Positions 12,103 through 22,004 of a DNA stretch of 64,000 nt are shown here, one piece after another (the stretch's first letter is position 1; each line of letters begins with the position of its first letter). The position numbers and the translations under genes were made by a program. This DNA comes from Lentinula raphanica (lineage: Eukaryota; Basidiomycota; Agaricomycetes; Agaricales; Omphalotaceae). The notes below the pieces were generated by a model. It had not been told where the DNA came from, ran no database searches, and saw nothing but the letters and a program-made list of their open reading frames with translations. The DNA is taken from NCBI GenBank assembly GCA_027919835.1, contig JANVFP010000005.1, positions 310,001 to 374,000 on the forward strand. The letters run 5' to 3'.

Positions 12103-12992
12103 AAAAAAGAGAAGGTAAGGAAGTTGAGATGGGAATTTTCTTCGTTCATCTCACCTAAATACTTGCTGCCAAGTCCAATTTGATTTCGAAATCAACCCGA
12201 AGTCAAAGACCATAGGCCGTGTAGATTAGCGATTTCATCCTTCCTACAAGTTAAAGTGAACGCAGGATAGGAACTCTGGGTTTCATTCTGTAGATCCCAA
12301 GTTTCCCAACTGTAAACGCACCTAGGACATCATCAACGAGAGTAAACTTCGGACGCGCTGTACTCCCTCACGCGTTCAATATCGACAGCCACCGTACTGT
12401 GATTCTCGTCGACGTCGTAATGTTGATCGTACGCATAAGCACCAACGCTCAGAAAGCTTCAGAACCACAACCTCTCAGTGGTGGTATTTTTTGATTCTGC
12501 CGCGTCCTTTCTCGGGAATCTCATACTCTGCACCTGGCATCAGATGATACATTATCCAGGACCATACTCACCTTTATCAGAATAAAAGAACAGGACAACG
12601 GCTGGCAACGGGAAGCTAGTCGTCGATCACCGTCATATGAGAATGAGTTTGTGCGAGCATTACATTCAAAGGTTTCACGGTGTATTTGTCGTTTATCCAA
12701 TGCTTGATTAAGATTTTGGGGCAAGCTGAATATTCGTTCCTCTTTCTGGAGCTAGAAGCCCTTTTGTCGGCACCTTGGCAGCGGTATCATTGTTGATGCA
12801 ATGATCCAGATCGTCAAGTATAGACTGATACAATTTGAAGGTGACTTGGCAATGGAACTTAAGTATGGAAGTTGGCGTTCAAACGCGTCTGCTTAGCGCT
12901 TAAAATTTGGCGCTCGACTGTTGGACTCATTACATAACCTCCCACGGCAACTTTCCAAATTCCTCAATCCTCAAAGCAGTGACGGGCACACG
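12103..12992. other. Divergent intergenic region between secreted gene A and ERV25
   Basis: 890 bases with no supportable gene. It holds the promoters of both flanking genes. Short open frames here have no splice or homology support. Confidence 0.5.
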
Positions 12993-13850
12993 ATGACGAT
13001 GTCTAGACAGACATTCCCAACCTTCCGATTCCTATTTATCCTCTCTATAATCTCTACTTTTCTACCCCAACCCGCGTTCGCTATCAAATTCCAACTCCAG
13101 GCCTACCGTCATCCTCAGCCATATTGTATCTGGAATCCCATACACAACAACGCTCTCATCATCGTCACTGCGAACGTCGGACCTGGCGATGGGCAGCAGG
13201 TGGACATTGAGATCGTGGACTCGAGCCCTCAGAAGAATGTGTATCTGAGTAAGAGGGCTATCAAGGGGGAGACACGTCTCGCTGTCACGTCTCATGCGGA
13301 GGGCGAGGTGGGTGTTTGTTTTAAGAATACGCTGGATAGTAGTGCGTGGTGTCTATATTCTCTGCACTTCTGGACAAGGGCTAAACGATATCCTTGTCGC
13401 TAGACTATCCGTCTGAAAAAGCCTCAAAAGCCGCACGTATCGTTGATCTGGACGTTGACATTGGTGCTGATGCGGTGGACTACAAGTACGTGTATCCTCT
13501 GTCTTGTTTGTTGACTTTAGCTCATAACATAACCTAGTGCGATTGCGAACCAAGAGTCGTTATCAGGGTTAGAGACAGAAATGCGTAAACTCGAAGGCAT
13601 AGTGAAAGAAATTGTCGACGAGATGTCGTATTTGAAAAAGCGAGAGCTACGTTTCACTGATACCAACAGTACGTCCTCGAACTCCTTCCTCTCGGTTCTC
13701 GCTTCTGACCTTTGATGCTTCAACATAGTTTCCACCAACAACCGTGTACAAAATTTCGCGTGGTTCACCATCTTATCCCTTGCTGGTCTCGGAGCGTGGC
13801 AGATAATGCACTTGCGTTCGTTCTTCAAACGCAAATATCTCATTGATTGA
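12993..13850 (+). CDS. ERV25: p24-family cargo receptor, Erv25/p24-delta type
   Basis: Four exons (12993-13338, 13404-13485, 13538-13668, 13729-13850) give 226 residues, the usual p24 length. An upstream in-frame TTG is not used; the ATG at 12993 gives a signal peptide ending around PAFA. A GOLD domain follows, with GDGQQVDIEIVDS and VGVCFKN, then a coiled coil (EMRKLEGIVKEIVDEMSYLKKRE) and the family hallmark RFTDTNISTNNRVQNFAWFT leading into one transmembrane helix. The cytosolic tail ends FFKRKYLID, with the diphenylalanine and basic residues used for COPII/COPI binding. The protein cycles between ER and Golgi and selects secretory cargo. Confidence 0.93.
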
Positions 13851-14041
13851 GAGAGATTTGGAGCTTACGATATTTATGTACAATCTGCCATTACGAGGTG
13901 TGTTAATGGATGTGAGCGGTGTTAATAATCCTTATTTGAGTGTGGTGAGAAACCCTCAATGGTCACGGTTGACGTTCGTTGCGTGTACGATGGACGACAG
14001 CGAGACCTAAGTCAAGGAATATATCAATTGGAAAATAGTGT

Positions 14042-14600
14042 TCACTTGGATTGTTCTTGTCCTCGTTGAATCAAGCCTACACCAACTATCACTCCGTCCG
14101 ATAGAATATCCGCTGCCTTCTGCCCTTCCTTCGCCTTTGCCTCTGCTTGACGAATGAATTCATCCTGGATAGCTTTCGCGCGCGCAGCCTACGAAGGATC
14201 AAGCACGAGCATGAGTGAGAAGGAGAGTGCGTGAACGAATAGCACGACCGGACTCACCTCCTTCGTATGGTGTAAACATTCTAGGTAATCATCACCTTGA
14301 GGACGGCATTCAGTGGGAAAATCCGCTCTGGCGTAACACTGCATAAACCGTAGTCAGAACGAGCAGCACTCATATACATAGCCCATAAGAGCAAAAAGAC
14401 CTTTTGGAATTCCTGCCAGTATGCAAAGCACCTGGAACGTCCTGGAAGCGAACCGTGCAAGCGTGCATTGAGTAGAGCTCTCAAACGCTAAAGAGCCGGA
14501 AAAGTACCTCCGCCCCAGCCATATCCAGACTAGAAGAGTGAGTAGATATGTTGTGTTAGCGATGTAGCCACATAAGAAAGCCCGATGGACGTACGGCCAT
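14042..14600 (-). CDS. NDUFS5: Complex I 15-kDa subunit, NDUFS5-like (twin CX9C)
   Basis: Five short exons (14600-14595, 14529-14508, 14441-14401, 14338-14258, 14188-14042) join in phase into 98 residues: MASGYGWGGGRSR, then CFAYWQEFQKC and CRPQGDDYLEC (two exact CX9C pairs), LHHTKE and an alpha-helical tail. The first exon codes only Met-Ala. Twin CX9C proteins are imported into the mitochondrial intermembrane space by the Mia40 relay, and NDUFS5 is an accessory subunit of the membrane arm of NADH:ubiquinone oxidoreductase. The gene is easily missed because its longest exon has only 147 nt. A broken copy of its 5' part is at 23492-23780. Confidence 0.9.
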
Positions 14601-14951
14601 GTTATCGTGAGTTGTGTGTTTGGAAGAGAGAGAAGTATGGCCGAAGGCGCTCGGGGATGTCCGGAGGGGCCGGGGCAGGCGCTCAAATCTCCCAGTAAGG
14701 AAATTTACATGTCCGAGTGCCCGAGTCCCTTTCGTAACTCGTTTCAAGAACCGTCACATTCAACTCTCATTCTGCCCTGCCGACATTGTTCAGGTACTTG
14801 CAGATAATTGACACATCATCGTAGCTTTACTTCCAAGCTTTCGATTGGGAATGAAGTCATATTTGACCTTAGATCAACTGACAGAGTAAGTCATTGAATC
14901 ATACAATATTAAAAGGAAAAGGAAGGAATCATATTATATAAACAGAGTGCT
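14601..14951. other. Intergenic: NDUFS5 promoter and 3' flank of secreted gene B
   Basis: 351 bases. The first 83 bases (to 14683), GC-rich, were copied with the NDUFS5 5' exons to about 23780. The rest is AT-rich with no gene. Confidence 0.5.
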
Positions 14952-16329
14952 CTATTGACCCATACAAGCCTTGTACTAATTCAACATAACATAAATTAGT
15001 AAACAAATTAACTTGAGTCATTGATGTTCAAAGAAAATAACTCACATATTCTTCCTTTTTCACATCCTGTCTGATAACTTTGTATGCAGATCCATAATCA
15101 ATAACTTCCACACAACGAATGCCCTTGTTGTGAACACCAAACAAGTCGAAAATGTTGTTCTCGAGAAATTCAAAGTAGCCATTGTCCGAATGATTATCAC
15201 TGTCAAAGAAAAACCAGGTCAGCTCAAAATCAATCCCTACAATGCCCATGAAAATGCTAGATAATGAAACTATAAGACCTACTCATGGTATAAGTGTTTT
15301 TCAATTGTATCTTGTGCTACTTTCTTGCATAAGGCATCCCGACACTGATCATCAGTAACACCTTTTGTGCGTTTGAGATCATCACAAGTTTTGCCATGTT
15401 TCTTTCTCATGATGATCACAGGCTGAGCTTGTGAATTCAATGCGGAACTGGGATGCTTGGTTAGACCAGATGCAATTAGGTCACCCATCATTGCCAAAGC
15501 CTTGACCTCTCCTACGCCAAAGTAGCGAGCGTAGTCATGGTTTAGGAATTTGGCAATCAGACCTGTTTGTCCCTTGTAGCTGGTAACATCCCAAACTCCA
15601 GCATTCTTTAGTCCTCCACCAATTTCTTGACCAAAGACAATGTCACCTATATCTGACACTGAGATTGACAAAATATCAATTTTATTAGGAATGAATCTCA
15701 GGTATATCCAGGAGTAATTGACTTACTGAATACTTCTTTTTCTTCAGCAGTCAGAACGTCCTCCGTAGGCACCATCGCTCTGTTATATCCCTGTAAATTA
15801 TGGAGCCAAACCAATGATAGGTTGCCAGTTGGTTGATGGATACAAAGATTAGAAAAAACCCGAGCATCAGCTTTTATAACTTACGTATGCCAGTCGATAC
15901 AGTGTCGGGTTGGCTAAGAGAACAAAATTAAGTTGAGTAACAATGACTTCGGAATTTGGACTGTGAGACTTGAGTCACCAAGCTTTTTATGACTTTCACC
16001 CTGTTGATCGTTGGTCCTTTGGGCAGGGCCGGCAGGCTATTGGAGATTGTGAGAAATGAGGCAATAACGAGCTGAAGGATAATGGAGTCACCTTGATAGC
16101 GTTGAACAGCCAATCTGCAACTCCAGCTCTCGGAATCAGAGCTGGCGAAGTCACATTCTACAATCATGATTAACTCATCAAATTCCAGAAAGAAAGTGTT
16201 CTAGCACACGGAACATACAGGTACATCAACTGCCTCTTCCTGTCCTGTGGTCAAAGGAGCAGAATGCACAGCAGGGAGAGCAAATTGGGCAAGGAAAACA
16301 AAGAAGAAGAGTCGACAGAAGTTTTGCAT
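14952..16329 (-). CDS. Secreted kinase-fold-like protein, paralog B
   Basis: Starts at 16329 with a signal peptide (MQNFCRLFFFVFLAQFALP, cleavage near VHSAP) and ends with the short exon YKACMGQ at 14952. Core blocks in order: FGQEIGGGLKNAGVWDV (Gly-rich loop), LIAKF (Lys), GEVKAL (Glu), PVIIMRKKHGK (hinge-like). Splicing of the intron near 15200-15280 creates YHDDNHSDN, an exact H-x-D-x4-N kinase-type catalytic loop, followed about 20 residues later by VIDYG. The chain stops about 25 residues further on. Four or more cysteines lie between hinge and catalytic loop (TCDDL, QCRDALC). The copia element sits 204 bases upstream of the start. Role unknown; a secreted small-molecule or protein kinase, or a pseudokinase effector, are options. 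Confidence 0.62.
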
Positions 16330-16377
16330 GATTGTTAAGACGTGTATTAAATGAAAACGAGGACTAGCTCGAAGTGT

Positions 16378-16391
16378 CACTGCCAGCAGTG
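16378..16391 (-). promoter_or_regulatory. Palindrome upstream of secreted gene B
   Basis: On the minus strand CACTGCTGGCAGTG, a 6-bp inverted repeat with a 2-bp centre, 49 bases before the start codon. It is matched upstream of paralogs A and C and of three SSP genes. Confidence 0.5.
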
Positions 16392-16527
16392 AGATGAAGG
16401 TGAAAGAGAAGGTGAGAGGAGCGAGAAATGAAAACGAGGGGTTTTTTTATTTGTGGGTTTGTTTGTCTTTTGTTTATCAGAATCAGTGCACGGCGACCCT
16501 GCTTAGTTGTATCAAGCCGTCGGGGAA

Positions 16528-16532
16528 GGGGT
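16528..16532. repeat. Target-site duplication, left of copia element
   Basis: GGGGT directly before the 5' LTR, repeated exactly at 22000-22004 after the 3' LTR. Five bases is the normal Ty1/copia target duplication. Confidence 0.9.
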
Positions 16533-16851
16533 TGTTGGAATGCAGGAGTGCATGACACCGCGAACGTTTTTGTCGCGTCGCGTCGCGCTAACGCGATCAC
16601 GCGATTTCTTTCCTTTGTTAGAATACCTATAAAGCATGTACGGCCTCGTGTCGATCTTTCCTCAGTACGAATACGTTCTACTGAGGTAAGTCAACACTAG
16701 CCACTCAAAGTACCTAGAACAATCCTGACAATATTCCTAGATAAATATTAACTTGTATTCTTTGTTCTAGGTATTTACTTTATAGTACGAATACGTTCTA
16801 CTGAGATAAATATTAACTTGTATTCTTTGTTCTAGGGCTAGATTTTCTACA
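16533..16851 (+). repeat. 5' LTR of copia element
   Basis: 319 bases, TG...CA. It contains a TATA-like CTATAAAG and two copies of the block AGTACGAATACGTTCTACTG, each followed further on by GATAAATATTAACTTGTATT. A strong splice donor (CTGAG then GTAAGT) and several CTAG acceptor-like sites suggest the leader of the transcript is spliced. Confidence 0.93.
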
Positions 16852-16983
16852 GGTTATGGGCGTTTGGTTTATGCTATAAGAGCAAAGTAGAAAGCCCTAG
16901 CAATCCACATCCCTACCTCGGAACCTATCCTCGTATCCCTTATCGCGTCGCCGACATCTTTTCCTTTGTCTTCACACCACACA

Positions 16984-19900
16984 ATGTCGGAATCGCAGCT
17001 TTCGACCGACTTGTCTAAGCCGTCCGTTGTTCCTATTTCCATCAACATCTCTCTTTTCAAAGAGAGTCCTCTCGACAAGAACGCCGACAACTGGCCCGAT
17101 TGGTCATCACATGTCGAGACTATCCTTAGTCTTTCTCAAGGAGCCGATGGTTACATCCACGGATCCATCAAACAACCTACCGAATCTACGGAGCCTCGAG
17201 CCTATCAGAACTGGATGATCAATGATAAGGCCGTCCGCTCCTTCCTACGTTTGAACTCGACGCGTGCCGAGAGGTCTTTCATCGATTCCGCGGACACGGC
17301 AAAGAAGGCATGGGACGCACTGAGAGCTCGACATGAGCAGGCAGGTCCGGTCAAACAGGTTTTGTTGATTCAAGAAGCCCTTAGTCTTCGCTATTCACGC
17401 TCTGAGACGTTCTCTACAACTAGCTCCAAGATTGCAGATCTCAACTCTCGCATCTGGGCTATGGGAACTCCCTCCGAAGAGCTCTTTCAGTGTATTCTGA
17501 TGATCAACGCCATGACGGGTGTCACTGAACTTGACACCACCAGAGGTCTCGTTGCCCAGGAACTGGCCAAATCTCAGCCCGATTCCACTGGTAAACCTAC
17601 CTATCGCGCCTCTGCAATCAATGTCGCTCTCGACACTGCTCAAACCCTGGTCGATGCGGATGGGAAGACGAATGATATCGTCCTCGCTGCCCAGGGTCCC
17701 AGATTCCCCTCTCCCAAATCCTCCTCACGCCCAGGATCTCGTACACCGCAGTGCACCAACCCCCAGTGCTCTCGCCCCCATGGTCACCAGATCGAGTACT
17801 GCGTTTCGCCTGGTGGGGGCATGGCCGGGAAGTCAATCGCCGAGTCCAGGGCAGCACGGATCCGTGATCGCTCGAGTGCCGGGAAACCCTCTGGTTCATC
17901 ACCGAAACCTTCGTCCAATGTCTCCGTGGTCACCGACAAATCCACTGGTCACGCCTACCTCGTCGATCTCAACACTAACACCGTCATTGGCGACATTCCT
18001 GCTAACGCTCCTTCTCGGACTGAGTTTGCGGGACTGGCGTCCGATCCCATTGAGGATCTTTTCGATGTGTCCATTGCTGATCAAGTTGAGTACGACGGAT
18101 GGCTCGCGTTCGAAGATTCAACGACCTCCGTGGACTGGAGCGAGAGGAGGAGAGGAACAAGTATCGAAACTGCGGCGGTTACATTAGAACCACTTAATCA
18201 GTCAACTCGCTCCAAACTCGGAACGACCGAATCTCCATTCCTATGCGATACAGGCGCAACAGTCCACATTACACCCGAACGAAGCGACTTCCTCACTCTT
18301 CGTCCCATTTCACCTCGATTTGTGAAAGGAGTTGGAGGAAGCTCTATTGCAGCTTGTGGGATAGGCGACATTAAGTTGAGAACCGGTCGAGGCACCTACC
18401 TTGTCCTCCATGATTGCCTCTACATCCCAGAGTCTACAGTGCGACTTGTATCAGTCAGCGCATTGGCCCGACGCTCAGATATCACAGCTCACTTCGATAA
18501 TCAGACGTGCTGGATTACGAGAAATACGTCTGGTGCTGTCATTGCCCGAGGTACTCTCTCCCCGAACCGAAATCTCTATGCACTCCACCTATCGGAGTCA
18601 TCAGAATTCGAGCACATCCTAGTTGCGAAACATGTACCAACTCTAGAGACGTGGCACAAACGTCTGGGTCACGCAAATTACCAAGCTATCGAAGACATGG
18701 CTCGTAAAGGCATGGTTGAAGGTATGCCAATTGACCTTACATCTACTCCCCCAAAATGCCAATCATGTGTTGTCGGAAAACAGACAAAGACGAATGTACC
18801 GAAGAAACGGGAGGAGGGGCACAAGGCAACCAGACCCTTGGAGATCGTGTGGGTTGACTTATCGGGTCCACAAGATGTTCGTTCCCGAACGGGAAATTAC
18901 TACATTATGAATATGGTCGACGACTACACAAGTTTTCCATGGTCTATTCCCTTAGCAAATAAAGATGATGCTTTTGATGAACTCCAAGCATGGGAACGAG
19001 CACGAGAACTTGAGACAGGACACCCAGTTGGGAAATACCGAACGGATAACGGCGAACTGAAATCACATCAGATGCGCGACTGGCTGAGAACCCGAGGAAC
19101 CCAGCATGAATTTTCGGCACCACACACTTCAGCACATATCGGTAGAGTGGAACGCATGCATCGAACGCTAATGAACAAAGCTCGAACGATGCGGATTTAT
19201 GCTAAATGTCCCGAAAATCTTTGGGACGAGTTCTATCTGACGGCTTCATATCTCCATGCTAGGACCACTACACGGTCACTCGACGGCCGAGTCCCCTACG
19301 AACTCTGGCACTCGAGGAAGCCTGACCTGACTCACCTACGCGAAATCGGCTGCAAAGCCTTCGTACTCATTCAAAATAAACACAACCCTAAAATTTACGA
19401 ACGATCCGTTGAATGCGTACTGATAGGGTACGAGTTGCACTCCAAGACCTATCGATGTTATCATCGAACCTCAAAGAAAGTCGTCTCATCCTACCACGTC
19501 AATTTTATCGAAAGCCATCAGGAAACTCCACTATCATCTACTGAAACCCCGATTTCTGGTCAGAATGACAGGAGCAGTACCAACATAAAAACTGTAAATC
19601 AACCTCCTATGATGCAGGCACCGACCTTACCTAGGATAGACGATGATGATGATGGCCAAGAACTCGGAGATACACCTCCACAACCAGAACTCGAAAATCC
19701 TGTACCCCCCTTGCCTAATGTCCAAGATCTACCCCGCCGATCGGCACGAGTTGCTAGTCAACCTGCCATAAATACCGAATATCAGACTCGGATCCAACGG
19801 GCAGTTGAAGAATCGAAAGAGAGTGCGGCGAGGGTGAGAGAGAGAAGAGAGGAAAGGAAAAGGATTCTAGAAGGATTGCGCAATGTGATCCCCGAGGACA

Positions 19901-21627
19901 ACCTACGGACTGCCGATGTCTCTGCTAGAGAGGAACTTAATGAAATATATGGCGGAAATGGACAGGAATTAGAACCTAACGGCGCCTTGAACCTCGAAGA
20001 GATCTTTGCCGCTATTTTGGACGACAACACCTGTTTTGACTACAATGATGAGCCAAACACCTGGGCCGAGGCTAAATCCTGCTCCGACGCTACTCAATGG
20101 AAGGCAGCGTATGAAGATGAGTTAAAATCGCTTCGAGAAATGGGAGTATACAAACTCGTTCCACGGTCGGAGGTTCCATCAAATACAAAGATCAGAAAAG
20201 GCAGGCCTGTGTTCAAAATCAAGAAGGACGAGAATGGTAAAATAACACGGTTTAAGGTCCGTCTAGTCTTCAAAGGGTTCGAGCAAATATATGGGAAAGA
20301 CTACACCAAAACTACCTCACCGACAGCGCGCATGGAATCCTGGCGGGTTCTTCTTCATATTGCTGCAAACTTAGGTTGGGACTCACAACAGATCGACGTC
20401 AAGACTGCATTTCTGTATGGACTACTTCCCGACGACGAAATCCAATACATGGAACAGCCAAAGGATTTTGAGGAGCCCGGTAAGGAGGACCATGTGTGGA
20501 TGCTGCAGCGAGGATTATACGGAATGAAGCAGGCAGGACGGATATGGAACCAGACCCTGAATGATGCTATGATTGAGTGGGGGTTTACTCGACTCAGCTG
20601 CGAGTCTTGCATTTACTATCGCAGAGCATCTACCGGCATAATCCTGGCTGCAGTGCATGTCGATGATTTCCTAACGGTGGCTAGTTCGAAAGCTGAGAAT
20701 GAACGGTTTAAGGAGGAGATGCGGAAGAAGTGGACGATTTCGGACCTGGGCGAAGCCCGCTTCTGCGTAGGAATCGCCATCTCTCGTGATCTGGATAAGT
20801 GCACGGTCAGTCTCTCCCAAACCGCACTTATCGACAAAATCGTGGCCCAGTTTGGTCAAGGAGATGCCCACCCCGTCGACGTCCCTATGGACCCTGGTCT
20901 GAAACTGCGCAGACCAGACCTCGACTCCCTCCCCAAAGACGAACGCAATGAGCTTAGCCGAATTCCTTATGCAGCTCTCGTCGGCAGTCTCATTTACCTT
21001 GCCGTAGGTACTCGCCCCGACATTGCTTATGCAGTGCAGCAGTTATCTCAATACCTTTCTTGTTTCTCATGGGTCCACTGGAACGCCGCAATCCGAGTTG
21101 TCCGCTATCTCAAGGGTACCCGCAATCTCCGACTCACTCTGGGGAATGCCGGGGCCCCACCAAGCCTCCAAGGTTACACTGATTCCGACTGGGCCAACTG
21201 CCTGGACACTCGTCGCAGCGTTGGTGGCTACTGCTTCACCCTGGGATTAGGACTGATATCCTGGTCTGCACGCAAACAAAAAACGGTTGCGGCGTCTTCC
21301 TGCGAGGCCGAATACATGGCTGGGTATGAAGCTGCCAAGGAAGCGATCTGGTTGCGTGCCGTTTTATCAGGTATTGGTATGGCTCAGGAGGAGCCAACTC
21401 CCATTCTGTGTGACAACAATGCCGCAATCATTCTCTCCGAGGATCCTGCTCTTCACTACCAAGTCAAGCATGTTGATATCAAATACCATTTCCTCCGAGA
21501 ACGCGTACAGTCTAGGGAACTCCAAATGTCTTATGTCCACACTTCTAACAACATTGCTGATGCATTCACAAAGGCCCTTCCCTTCAAAACTTTTGCTCGT
21601 CTACGGGACAAAATGGGGCTGACCTGA
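16984..21627 (+). CDS. Copia Gag-Pol polyprotein
   Basis: The ATG at 16984 opens a single frame of 1547 residues without frameshift between Gag and Pol. In order: a UBN2-type Gag region (about 20-200), a Cys/His knuckle-like segment (CTNPQC...HGHQIEYC, about 260), aspartic protease with DTGAT (about 422), the GAG-pre-integrase HHCC zinc region (WHKRLGH...CQSCVVGK), integrase with acidic residues in WVDLSG, YRTDNGE and VERMHRTL, reverse transcriptase (VKTAFLYG, LYGMKQAGR, HVDDF at about 1225) and RNase H (TDSDWA, SSCEAEY, CDNNAA). The motifs for activity are visible, so it is probably autonomous. Domain order INT before RT identifies copia rather than gypsy. Confidence 0.95.
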   Translation: MSESQLSTDLSKPSVVPISINISLFKESPLDKNADNWPDWSSHVETILSLSQGADGYIHGSIKQPTESTEPRAYQNWMINDKAVRSFLRLNSTRAERSFIDSADTAKKAWDALRARHEQAGPVKQVLLIQEALSLRYSRSETFSTTSSKIADLNSRIWAMGTPSEELFQCILMINAMTGVTELDTTRGLVAQELAKSQPDSTGKPTYRASAINVALDTAQTLVDADGKTNDIVLAAQGPRFPSPKSSSRPGSRTPQCTNPQCSRPHGHQIEYCVSPGGGMAGKSIAESRAARIRDRSSAGKPSGSSPKPSSNVSVVTDKSTGHAYLVDLNTNTVIGDIPANAPSRTEFAGLASDPIEDLFDVSIADQVEYDGWLAFEDSTTSVDWSERRRGTSIETAAVTLEPLNQSTRSKLGTTESPFLCDTGATVHITPERSDFLTLRPISPRFVKGVGGSSIAACGIGDIKLRTGRGTYLVLHDCLYIPESTVRLVSVSALARRSDITAHFDNQTCWITRNTSGAVIARGTLSPNRNLYALHLSESSEFEHILVAKHVPTLETWHKRLGHANYQAIEDMARKGMVEGMPIDLTSTPPKCQSCVVGKQTKTNVPKKREEGHKATRPLEIVWVDLSGPQDVRSRTGNYYIMNMVDDYTSFPWSIPLANKDDAFDELQAWERARELETGHPVGKYRTDNGELKSHQMRDWLRTRGTQHEFSAPHTSAHIGRVERMHRTLMNKARTMRIYAKCPENLWDEFYLTASYLHARTTTRSLDGRVPYELWHSRKPDLTHLREIGCKAFVLIQNKHNPKIYERSVECVLIGYELHSKTYRCYHRTSKKVVSSYHVNFIESHQETPLSSTETPISGQNDRSSTNIKTVNQPPMMQAPTLPRIDDDDDGQELGDTPPQPELENPVPPLPNVQDLPRRSARVASQPAINTEYQTRIQRAVEESKESAARVRERREERKRILEGLRNVIPEDNLRTADVSAREELNEIYGGNGQELEPNGALNLEEIFAAILDDNTCFDYNDEPNTWAEAKSCSDATQWKAAYEDELKSLREMGVYKLVPRSEVPSNTKIRKGRPVFKIKKDENGKITRFKVRLVFKGFEQIYGKDYTKTTSPTARMESWRVLLHIAANLGWDSQQIDVKTAFLYGLLPDDEIQYMEQPKDFEEPGKEDHVWMLQRGLYGMKQAGRIWNQTLNDAMIEWGFTRLSCESCIYYRRASTGIILAAVHVDDFLTVASSKAENERFKEEMRKKWTISDLGEARFCVGIAISRDLDKCTVSLSQTALIDKIVAQFGQGDAHPVDVPMDPGLKLRRPDLDSLPKDERNELSRIPYAALVGSLIYLAVGTRPDIAYAVQQLSQYLSCFSWVHWNAAIRVVRYLKGTRNLRLTLGNAGAPPSLQGYTDSDWANCLDTRRSVGGYCFTLGLGLISWSARKQKTVAASSCEAEYMAGYEAAKEAIWLRAVLSGIGMAQEEPTPILCDNNAAIILSEDPALHYQVKHVDIKYHFLRERVQSRELQMSYVHTSNNIADAFTKALPFKTFARLRDKMGLT

Positions 21628-21680
21628 GCCCTGGATTCCATGCGAGGAGGAGAGTGACTAACGTCCACGGTGAGGAGGAG

Positions 21681-21999
21681 TGTTGGAATGCAGGAGTGCA
21701 TGACACCGCGAACGTTTTTGTCGCGTCGCGTCGCGCTAACGCGATCACGCGATTTCTTTCCTTTGTTAGAATACCTATAAAGCATGTACGGCCTCGTGTC
21801 GATCTTTCCTCAGTACGAATACGTTCTACTGAGGTAAGTCAACACTAGCCACTCAAAGTACCTAGAACAATCCTGACAATATTCCTAGATAAATATTAAC
21901 TTGTATTCTTTGTTCTAGGTATTTACTTTATAGTACGAATACGTTCTACTGAGATAAATATTAACTTGTATTCTTTGTTCTAGGGCTAGATTTTCTACA
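21681..21999 (+). repeat. 3' LTR of copia element
   Basis: 319 bases, identical to the 5' LTR in my reading. It directly follows a purine-rich tract. Confidence 0.93.
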
Positions 22000-22004
22000 G
22001 GGGT
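22000..22004. repeat. Target-site duplication, right of copia element
   Basis: GGGGT, the exact partner of 16528-16532. Confidence 0.9.

Larger units (their letters stand above)
16533..21999 (+). mobile_element. Full-length Ty1/copia LTR retrotransposon
   Basis: 5467 bases bounded by two 319-bp LTRs that start TG and end CA and look identical on reading. One uninterrupted Gag-Pol frame, a purine-rich tract (GGTGAGGAGGAG) right before the 3' LTR, and a 5-bp target duplication GGGGT are present. The bases after the 5' LTR (GGTTATGGGC) resemble complement to the anticodon region of initiator Met tRNA and could be the primer-binding site. Identical LTRs plus an open frame indicate a very recent insertion. 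Confidence 0.95.

Noticed and set aside
12921..12992. N-terminal extension of ERV25 from an upstream TTG
   Set aside because: The ATG at 12993 gives a proper signal peptide; the extension would bury it.
16966..16983. Copia frame opening at a TTG before 16984
   Set aside because: The first ATG, at 16984, is the likely start; the upstream codons are only an open extension.
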